Below, piece by piece: positions 1 to 5,140 of a stretch of DNA of 11,083 nt; within the stretch, counting starts at the first letter, position 1; each line of letters begins with the position of its first letter. The notes under the pieces were generated by a model. That model was not told where the DNA came from and did not search any database. It saw only the letters and a program-made list of their open reading frames with translations. This DNA comes from Pseudomonadales bacterium (lineage in GTDB: Bacteria; Pseudomonadota; Gammaproteobacteria; Pseudomonadales; UBA3067). The stretch lies in assembly GCA_016763235.1 (NCBI GenBank), contig JAESUE010000189.1, positions 1 to 11,083 on the forward strand. Reading direction: 5' to 3'. A program made the position numbers and the translations under genes.

Positions 1-801
1 AAAGCCGTGAAAGATGGCGACGAATGGGTCGTTAATGGACAAAAAGTCTGGACCTCTGGCGCGCATTATTCTGATTGGGGCATTCTTGTCACTCGTACTG
101 ATTTCGATGTACCCAAGCACAAGGGTTTGACTTATTTTATTGTGGATATGAAAACTCCGGGTATTGAAATTCGACCGATTAAACAGATCACTGGCGGTGC
201 TAACTTTAATGAAGTATTTCTCACCGATGTACGAATCCCTGACAGCAACCGTGTTGATAACGTCGGTAATGGTTGGGCGGTTGCACTAACGACCTTGATG
301 AATGAGCGTATGTCTATCGGTGGCATAATGGGCATGGATCCATCCATCATGTTTGATGAGCTTACGTACCTCGCAGCAAACACCTATGTTGATGGCATCA
401 TTGGCACCGAGTACCCTGTTGTCAGGCAGCGTATTGCCCACTTTTATGCCAGTTCAAAAGCGATGGATTTAACCGTCTCTCGTACCTTATCGGCGCTTTC
501 TAAAGGAGGCATGCCAGGTTCGGAAAGCTCTATTGTGAAGTTGGCAATGGGGATTATGATTCAGGAAATGTCTGCTTTTGCGATGGAGCTGCAAGGTGGT
601 TTGGGATTTGAATATGGTGCAGATGCAACCTTTCAGCATGGTAGTTGGCAAGAAATGTATCTGGGTATTCCAGCCGCGCGTATTGCCGGAGGCACCGATG
701 AAGTGCAGCGTAATATTATTGGTGAGCGGGTGTTAGGCTTGCCGACGGAAGCCCGTGTTGACAAGGGCATTGCATTCAAGGATATTCCTGCGGCAGGCTA
801 A
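1..801 (+). CDS. Acyl-CoA dehydrogenase, C-terminal 266 residues (5' end outside window)
   Basis: This is the 3' part of a flavin-dependent acyl-CoA dehydrogenase, which oxidises an acyl-CoA to the 2-enoyl-CoA and passes electrons to electron-transfer flavoprotein. The frame is open from base 1 (K-A-V-K-D), so the true start lies upstream and the GTG at 7 is internal. Visible are the beta-domain with the VNGQKVWTSGAHYSDW flavin segment, the linker LTDVRIPDSNRVDNVGNGW, the C-terminal helical domain, and the closing signature IAGGTDEVQRNIIGERVLGLP minus its last residue here. In medium-chain enzymes the catalytic Glu occupies the position before GT (YEGT). Here that position is Gly, so the base must come from elsewhere or the enzyme belongs to a divergent subgroup. 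The residues N-terminal to the window cannot be judged. Substrate is not predictable. The family call is secure. Confidence 0.93.
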   Translation, partial: KAVKDGDEWVVNGQKVWTSGAHYSDWGILVTRTDFDVPKHKGLTYFIVDMKTPGIEIRPIKQITGGANFNEVFLTDVRIPDSNRVDNVGNGWAVALTTLMNERMSIGGIMGMDPSIMFDELTYLAANTYVDGIIGTEYPVVRQRIAHFYASSKAMDLTVSRTLSALSKGGMPGSESSIVKLAMGIMIQEMSAFAMELQGGLGFEYGADATFQHGSWQEMYLGIPAARIAGGTDEVQRNIIGERVLGLPTEARVDKGIAFKDIPAAG

Positions 802-814
802 CAACCCTTGCATG

Positions 815-841
815 TTAGGGTGCTTTTTAGAAGCGCCCTAA
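815..841 (+). terminator. Hairpin after the acyl-CoA dehydrogenase gene, possible terminator
   Basis: TTAGGGTGC and GCGCCCTAA pair over nine positions (one G-T wobble) around a nine-base loop, 13 bases after the stop codon. No T-run follows on either strand, so it is not a classical intrinsic terminator. It may mark the end of the transcript or stabilise its 3' end. Confidence 0.4.
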
Positions 842-911
842 AGTGCATAATCCGTGCGCAACCTACCTTACCTGAAAGTAAAACTACTGTTCATGTAAAG
901 GTCTCTTATTC

Positions 912-968
912 GTAACTATTCAGCAAACTCTGTAACTGTTCAAATTTGAGCGTGAGCTGAATAGTTAC
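912..968 (+). mobile_element. 57-bp MITE-like element, copy 1, IS66-type ends
   Basis: The element begins GTAACTATTCAGC and ends with its exact reverse complement, giving perfect 13-bp terminal inverted repeats. It is bordered by the perfect 8-bp direct repeat TCTTATTC at 904-911 and 969-976. It has no coding capacity. Ends starting with GTAA together with 8-bp target duplications are known features of the IS66 family, so this is inferred to be a non-autonomous derivative. It matches copy 2 at 8497-8564 almost base for base, except that it lacks 11 bases between two GTTC direct repeats. It sits 21 bases before the MAPEG start codon, upstream of that gene's ribosome binding site, and its ends could fold into a hairpin in the MAPEG leader. 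Confidence 0.85.
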
Positions 969-989
969 TCTTATTCTTTATAGGAAAAT

Positions 990-1403
990 ATGGTATCTAC
1001 CTCTGCTTTAGCCCTCTTAGGCTACGCTACTTGGACGTTAACGCTGATTATTTTGATAGTGCTCTATCGCAGCACTTTTATTATGACCAAGAAACGAGCG
1101 GCAAATGAATTCTGCCCCGATGGCTCCGATGTTTCTGGGTTTTCGAATCGCTTATGTCGTGCACATGCCAACTGCGTAGAAAATCTGCCGATTTTTGCAG
1201 CCATCATCTTATTCGCCATCGTGACACGTCAGGCAGAGGTGACTAACTCTCTCGCGCTGGTTGTCGTTTTTGCGCGTATTGCTCAAAGCACCGTGCACCT
1301 AATAAGTGCTAGCGCTCAGGCTGTTATGTTGCGCGGGACATTGTTTTCGATTCAGCTGGGTGTTATGGGCTGGTGGGCATACCAGTTCCTGGTTATTGCT
1401 TAA
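990..1403 (+). CDS. MAPEG-family membrane protein
   Basis: A 137-residue protein of the MAPEG family (membrane-associated proteins in eicosanoid and glutathione metabolism). Bacterial members are small four-helix inner-membrane proteins, some with glutathione transferase or peroxidase activity. Hydrophobic segments lie at about residues 5-27, 65-80, 86-105 and 116-137. The family signatures are RAHANCVENLP at 57-67, which supplies Arg, Asn and Glu of the glutathione-binding region, and RIAQSTVHLI at 96-105. The length is normal. ATG 990 is preceded by TAGGAAA at 981-987, a reasonable ribosome binding site. A mobile element lies immediately upstream and may supply part of the leader. The gene may be monocistronic: a hairpin and 86 bases separate it from the flavodoxin-like gene. 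Physiological substrate unknown. Confidence 0.9.
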   Translation: MVSTSALALLGYATWTLTLIILIVLYRSTFIMTKKRAANEFCPDGSDVSGFSNRLCRAHANCVENLPIFAAIILFAIVTRQAEVTNSLALVVVFARIAQSTVHLISASAQAVMLRGTLFSIQLGVMGWWAYQFLVIA

Positions 1404-1430
1404 GCTTGTTTCAAGTTGTTTCTTCTGAAT

Positions 1431-1454
1431 TTTCAGGGTCTTAGCACCCTGAAA
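1431..1454 (+). terminator. Strong hairpin between MAPEG and flavodoxin-like genes
   Basis: TTTCAGGGT and ACCCTGAAA form a perfect 9-bp stem with a six-base loop (CTTAGC), 27 bases after the MAPEG stop. It is followed by C-rich sequence rather than a T-run, so intrinsic termination is uncertain. It could equally be a processing or stabilising structure. Confidence 0.45.
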
Positions 1455-1456
1455 CG

Positions 1457-1464
1457 CCCCCCCC
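1457..1464 (+). repeat. Run of eight C residues upstream of the flavodoxin-like gene
   Basis: Eight consecutive C bases lie 25 bases before ATG 1490. Homopolymers of this length can slip during replication, and they are also a common place for sequencing length errors. It lies outside any reading frame I support, so a length change would alter spacing only. Confidence 0.7.
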
Positions 1465-1489
1465 TTGCTAATGCAACAACTCCCTCCTC

Positions 1490-1948
1490 ATGTCTCGTAA
1501 CTTACTGATTATTTACCACAGTCAAACGGGTAATACCGAAAAAATGGCAAATGCCGTTTTAAAGGGAGCCCAAGAAGTGGACGATGTGGCGTTACGCTTT
1601 CTTCGCGCTTTTGATGCCGACTTAGATGATCTGCTGTGGAGTGATGGCATCATTATTGGCACGCCGGAAAACTTTGGTTATATGTCTGGCGCGGTGAAAG
1701 ACTTCCTTGATCGAACCTATTACCCTGCCCAAGAAAAAGTGACCGGCAAACCCTACGCCATATTTGTGAGTTGTGGCAACGATGGCTCAGGTGCGGTATT
1801 CAATATCCAGCGTATTGCCAAGGGCTACCCCTTGAGCCAGGTGATGGAGCCGATTGTTTGTAAGGGAGATGTCACAGATGTGGCGCTGGAAAAATGTCAT
1901 GAAATGGGAATGACGCTAGCAGCGGGCATTTCTGTCGGAATTTACTAG
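1490..1948 (+). CDS. Flavodoxin-family / NAD(P)H-dependent FMN protein
   Basis: A 152-residue cytoplasmic protein with the flavodoxin fold, expected to bind FMN and act as an electron carrier or small NAD(P)H:acceptor reductase. Visible are the phosphate-binding loop HSQTGNTEKMA at residues 10-20 directly after the first beta strand, the second flavin loop GTPENFGYMSG at 57-67, and the third loop region SCGNDGSG at 94-101. The length is that of a short-chain flavodoxin. The GTPENFGYMSG loop followed by a DFLDR helix recalls the WrbA/quinone-reductase branch rather than true electron-transfer flavodoxins. ATG 1490 has no clear Shine-Dalgarno sequence. An overlapping nine-codon frame (1471-1500) crosses the start. 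The stop codon abuts the CRP-type palindrome used by the next gene. The electron partner cannot be told from the sequence. Confidence 0.88.
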   Translation: MSRNLLIIYHSQTGNTEKMANAVLKGAQEVDDVALRFLRAFDADLDDLLWSDGIIIGTPENFGYMSGAVKDFLDRTYYPAQEKVTGKPYAIFVSCGNDGSGAVFNIQRIAKGYPLSQVMEPIVCKGDVTDVALEKCHEMGMTLAAGISVGIY

Positions 1949-1972
1949 TTTTTGTGACGTTCGTCACAAAAA
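1949..1972 (+). promoter_or_regulatory. CRP (cAMP receptor protein) type operator
   Basis: TGTGA at 1953-1957 and TCACA at 1964-1968, separated by six bases, match the CRP/Vfr consensus half-sites exactly. The symmetry extends outward to five T and five A bases. The site starts one base after the flavodoxin-like stop codon. Its centre is 61.5 bases before the start point predicted from the promoter at 1987-2015, the classical class I activation spacing. There is no T-run after the stem, so a terminator is less likely. The match is seen directly; the regulation is inferred. Confidence 0.75.
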
Positions 1973-1986
1973 CATCCTAACTCCCT

Positions 1987-2015
1987 TTGTAACAAACACT
2001 GCTTTGAATTATAAC
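1987..2015 (+). promoter_or_regulatory. Sigma-70 type promoter of the PAS histidine kinase gene
   Basis: TTGTAA (1987-1992, four of six to the -35 consensus) and TATAAC (2010-2015, five of six to the -10 consensus) are exactly 17 bases apart. The predicted start point is near 2022, giving a leader of about 43 bases. The weak -35 box fits a promoter that needs an activator such as CRP at the adjacent palindrome. Confidence 0.6.
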
Positions 2016-2064
2016 TTATTGATCTATATGGATGGCAATACAAGTTAAGGATAACTAAAGGTCT

Positions 2065-4560
2065 ATGGATTCCTACACTAAGGATAATAAGTACAAAAAT
2101 AAAATTAGTGAGGGTGATGTCAGTGAATCTTCGCTGAGATACAAGGCCGAATCTCAGGAGTTTCCGTTCTCAGAAACACTGGATGCACTGGTTTTTGCAA
2201 ATGATAGTTTTGTCGCAATCCCATTACCTAAACTGCCAAGCTCTCCTTCTCCTTCTCCTTCTCCCTCTTCATCATCTAGCACCTTTGTGGAAAACGCGGC
2301 CTTTTATCATAATGCTCTTGATGAACATATTCTTACCTTTGTCATTGATCAAAAGGCGAATATACAAAGTATCAGTTCCTCTCTTTGTCGCCTGTTAGCT
2401 TACTCAAAGGATGAGTTGCTTAATCAGTGCTGGACAGTACTGCAGCCACGCTGTCATCAGCAGGAAAGTTTCGACACCGTTTGGAAGGGCTTATGCACTG
2501 GCGAAAAATGGCATGGTGAAATTTGTTTTACGGCACGTAACTGTGAGCGGGTATGGTTGGATACGACGCTCATCCCACGTTGCAACGAGTCAGGCAGCTC
2601 AGATTTTATTTTAGCGATCTGCACCGATGTAACGGCTGTGAAGCACAAACTCAGTGTTGCACAATCATTTGTTGAATCTGCCATACACGACTCGCAAACC
2701 ACCACGGGTTTACTGACCGCTGATGGCGAAGTTCTGTTCTTTAACAAGGTAGCACTTGAACGTTCCTCGGTACTTTCCGCGAATATTTTGGGTAGAAAAA
2801 TATGGGATACGCCTTGGCTTGAAGGTTTGGCGACCTCCAAGGAGCTGATAAAGGAAAGCGTTAAAGCGTGTGTTTCAGGAGAGTCACAAATACTGCAGAT
2901 GGAGTGTATGCTGGGTGGCCGTAGTTCTGATGTAAGCCTTGTGCTACGGCCTTTGTTGGGCGAAGACGGTTCAGTTAGCCACCTTTTCTTAGAAGCCTGG
3001 GATATCAGCCTGAATATTGAGGTGAGAAAAGCGCTGCAAAAAAGCGAATTGAAATACAAAGCACTTGCCGATGCGACAAATATTGGTTTTGCTGAATTAA
3101 ATTTGGATAGGCAGCTCATATCGGCAAATCGTGAGTTGCTCAGCATGTTGGGTTTGTCATCAGCATCCCTGATGGTGGGAACACGGATGGATGAGTGGGT
3201 TGCTGAATCAGATCGTCCACTTTACGAGAAAGCTGTTTCCACCAGCATCGCCACAAAAATATTTCAGCGTATTGAACTTAACTTGTGTCGAACAGATAAA
3301 ACCTTGCTGCCGGTGGAGGTCTCTCTGGCCCAGCTAGTCATCGAGGGGCAGAAAAAGCTTCTTTGTTTTGTAGGCGATATTCGAGAGCGTAAAGCCGCCC
3401 AGCTCCGGCTTCAGCAAAGTGAAGGGCGTTTGGTGTTGGCATTGGCTGGCTCGGATGCGGCGCTCTGGGACTGGCCTCCGGGCGAAGAAGTTAGTTATGA
3501 CATCGGTTGGAAACATCTTCTCGGGTATAACGAGAAGGATTCTAATCAAGATGTTCCAAGTTGGGAGGAGCACCTTCACCCAAGGGATAGAAAATTGGTG
3601 TTGGATGGCTTTATGGAGATTTTGCTTGGTTTATCTCCTAGTTTTGAGGAAGAATACCGCCTAAAACATAAATCAGGGAAATGGATTTGGGTTTTAGGCC
3701 GGGGCAAGGTCATGCAGCGAAATGCTTCTGGAAACCCTCTTCGGATCGCTGGCACCATTTGTGATATTACGGCTAAAAAACGTGCAGAAGAAGAGCGTCT
3801 GTCGATGGTAAACAAGCTACAACAAGCAGAAAAGCTCGAAGCCGTAGGCTTGCTCAGTGCGGGCATGGCCCATGATTTTAATAACATTCTCGTTTCGGTA
3901 CTCGGTTATGCGGATTTAGCGAGTAATGAAATGAAGCGATACCCTGAGGCCCGGCTTCATCATTATGTAGAGCAAATCACCAACTCTGGTCAGCGAGCGA
4001 GTGAATTAGTGCAGCGTTTAATGCTCCATGGCCGCAAAGAGATTCCTAATACGGCTGCTTTGTCTCTGGCACCCCTGATAGAGAAAGTAATTCCCGTGAT
4101 TTGGGGCACCGTACCATCCAGCATGGAGATACGCCGTGATTTGGATGAGTCTTGTTCCCCCGTTTTCATAGACCCAGTATTACTTCATCAGCTCCTTATT
4201 AATCTTTGTGTGAATGCCCGTGATGCGATGAATAACAAAGGGCAAATTACTATTCGTTTATATGAATTAGATTCGGCATCGGGCGACTGCGCTACCTGTA
4301 TGGCAAAACTGACAGACCCTCAAGTGGTGCTAGAAGTAAAAGACAATGGCCCCGGTATTTCTGCAGCCTTACAGCAACAAATATTTGAGCCTTTTTTTAC
4401 CACCAAGGAAAAAGACAAAGGCACGGGCATTGGTTTGGCAAGTGTTCACCGCATTATGCACGAACTAGGCGGTCATATTGTTCTTGATACAGCACCCGGA
4501 AAAGGAGCCTCTTTTCGCTTATATTTTCCTATTGCCAAAACACCTGCTATTGGCATTTGA
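2065..4560 (+). CDS. Soluble multi-PAS sensor histidine kinase
   Basis: An 831-residue kinase without membrane segments, so probably a cytoplasmic sensor that autophosphorylates and passes phosphate to a response regulator not present here. Order of parts: a polar N-terminus; a Ser/Pro linker (residues 59-73); four PAS-like domains at about 78-195, 200-318, 327-447 and 450-574, each ending in a D-I/V-T/S/R type junction; a coiled linker; the dimerisation/phosphoacceptor domain with MAHDFNNIL (His603); and the ATPase domain with N-box LLINLCVNARDAM (710-722), DNGPGI (760-765), FEPFFTTKEKDKGTGIGLA (774-792) and GKGASFRLYFP near the end. The AHDFNN H-box is typical of the NtrB-like/PAS-hybrid group, but no receiver domain is attached. 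ATG 2065 follows AAAGG at a short distance; AAGGA at 2047-2051 is an alternative site. The sensed signal is unknown. CRP control is suggested by the upstream operator. Confidence 0.92.
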   Translation: MDSYTKDNKYKNKISEGDVSESSLRYKAESQEFPFSETLDALVFANDSFVAIPLPKLPSSPSPSPSPSSSSSTFVENAAFYHNALDEHILTFVIDQKANIQSISSSLCRLLAYSKDELLNQCWTVLQPRCHQQESFDTVWKGLCTGEKWHGEICFTARNCERVWLDTTLIPRCNESGSSDFILAICTDVTAVKHKLSVAQSFVESAIHDSQTTTGLLTADGEVLFFNKVALERSSVLSANILGRKIWDTPWLEGLATSKELIKESVKACVSGESQILQMECMLGGRSSDVSLVLRPLLGEDGSVSHLFLEAWDISLNIEVRKALQKSELKYKALADATNIGFAELNLDRQLISANRELLSMLGLSSASLMVGTRMDEWVAESDRPLYEKAVSTSIATKIFQRIELNLCRTDKTLLPVEVSLAQLVIEGQKKLLCFVGDIRERKAAQLRLQQSEGRLVLALAGSDAALWDWPPGEEVSYDIGWKHLLGYNEKDSNQDVPSWEEHLHPRDRKLVLDGFMEILLGLSPSFEEEYRLKHKSGKWIWVLGRGKVMQRNASGNPLRIAGTICDITAKKRAEEERLSMVNKLQQAEKLEAVGLLSAGMAHDFNNILVSVLGYADLASNEMKRYPEARLHHYVEQITNSGQRASELVQRLMLHGRKEIPNTAALSLAPLIEKVIPVIWGTVPSSMEIRRDLDESCSPVFIDPVLLHQLLINLCVNARDAMNNKGQITIRLYELDSASGDCATCMAKLTDPQVVLEVKDNGPGISAALQQQIFEPFFTTKEKDKGTGIGLASVHRIMHELGGHIVLDTAPGKGASFRLYFPIAKTPAIGI
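2242..2265 (+). repeat. In-frame hexanucleotide repeat encoding a Ser-Pro linker
   Basis: Three perfect TCTCCT units and a fourth with one change encode alternating Ser-Pro, followed by a run of Ser codons. It lies in the linker between the N-terminal segment and the first PAS domain of the kinase. Six-base units keep the frame, so unit gain or loss would change only linker length. Confidence 0.85.
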
Positions 4561-4685
4561 ACGTAATTTTAATAGCTGTTTTTGATCGGTCGTTTTTTAA
4601 TTGAAATAACTACCGGCATATCAATAAACAAAAAACCAAGCAAATGGCTGCATCTTATCAAGACATCCTAGTTCATAGATGTCTC

Positions 4686-4929
4686 CTATAAACGTAATAT
4701 TTCAATGCAATTTGTGCTGAGGTGTTCTCGATAGATCACGATAAACGGTATGCCATCGATCACCAGTTCTCGCGTATTTTTCAATGTTCCTTGGCGTTCG
4801 GCTCTGGGGTGATCCGATAAGATGAACGCTATCGATGATATTCATCACTACATCAATAGCGACTATGGGGCTATTTTCTTGAGCAGTGCGGGCTTCTATT
4901 TTCTCTAGATCGATGCCTGCAATGTCAGT
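4686..4929 (-). pseudogene. ParE/RelE-family toxin pseudogene
   Basis: Translation of the minus strand gives, in one frame, a segment like the N-terminal helices of ParE toxins (DLEKIEARTAQENSP, then AIDVVMNIIDS). After a shift of frame near 4805-4816 it continues HPRAERQGTLKNTRELVI and then PFIVIYREHLSTNCIEILRL. The second part carries the family's hallmarks: the HP..GR.G turn, TREL, PFIVIYR and the IEILR strand. The frame has no start codon, because TAG lies directly upstream and the usual first strand is missing. It stops right after ILRL, where family members continue with a VLHGAQ-type end. It directly follows the antitoxin remnant, the normal order for the module. The gene is clearly dead. 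The exact subfamily is uncertain. Confidence 0.75.
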
Positions 4930-5092
4930 CTATTTGAGCTGCACGTTTGGCTTCCCACTTGGCTTTGATGTCCGCATGGTCGATCAAGAGGCCTTCATCA
5001 GCGGCTTTTACAGGCATAGCGATTCTCCAGGGTTCTCTGAGAACTTCAGCTATAGCTAATCGATTACTTATTGTCTTCCTCCGGTTCCTCAT
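4925..5092 (-). pseudogene. Remnant of the partner antitoxin (CopG/ParD-like C-terminal half)
   Basis: A 55-codon minus-strand frame from ATG 5092 to TGA 4925. Its last two thirds (EVLREPWRIAM, then PVKAADEGLLIDHADIKAKW and EAKRAAQID) resemble the toxin-binding C-terminal half of short ribbon-helix-helix antitoxins, which typically read as a W-x-I helix followed by AADEG-L-I-H and a charged tail. The N-terminal ribbon-helix-helix DNA-binding part is not recognisable, and the ATG lacks a Shine-Dalgarno sequence. An internal ATG at 5017 has GGAGA upstream and would give only 30 residues. It overlaps the toxin remnant by a few bases, as in intact modules. Assignment rests mainly on the toxin remnant next to it. 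Confidence 0.5.
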
Positions 5093-5140
5093 CCAGCACT
5101 GATAGCAACCCTTCTTTTGTGCAAAAGGGTACCGCTAGGG

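Larger units (their letters stand above)
4561..5140. other. Intergenic region between convergent genes, holding toxin-antitoxin remains
   Basis: About 580 bases with no intact gene. The minus strand holds degraded antitoxin and toxin sequences, described separately. The first 100 bases after the kinase stop are AT-rich with several T- and A-runs but no convincing terminator hairpin. A hairpin with one bulge lies at 4661-4684 (AGACATCCTA / TAGATGTCT), just past the end of the toxin remnant. A weak hairpin at 5111-5130 (CTTTT GTGC AAAAG core) follows the pump gene and has no T-run. No RNA gene is visible. Confidence 0.6.

Noticed and set aside
1949..1972. The palindrome after the flavodoxin-like gene as an intrinsic terminator.
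   Set aside because: The T-run lies before the stem and A-runs follow it on both strands. The half-sites match the CRP consensus exactly and sit at the right distance from a promoter.
2457..3146. A 229-codon minus-strand open frame inside the kinase gene.
   Set aside because: It lies antisense to clear PAS-domain coding sequence and its translation shows no recognisable domain, so it is a shadow frame.
4661..4684. Hairpin between the kinase gene and the toxin remnant as a bidirectional terminator.
   Set aside because: The stem has a bulge and no T-run follows on either strand. It is noted within the intergenic entry only.
5032..5066. Cluster of palindromes (GTTCTC-T-GAGAAC, AGCTATAGCT, TAATCGATTA) as a toxin-antitoxin operator.
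   Set aside because: They fall inside the antitoxin-like frame rather than upstream of it, they are short, and there is no repeated half-site to support an operator.
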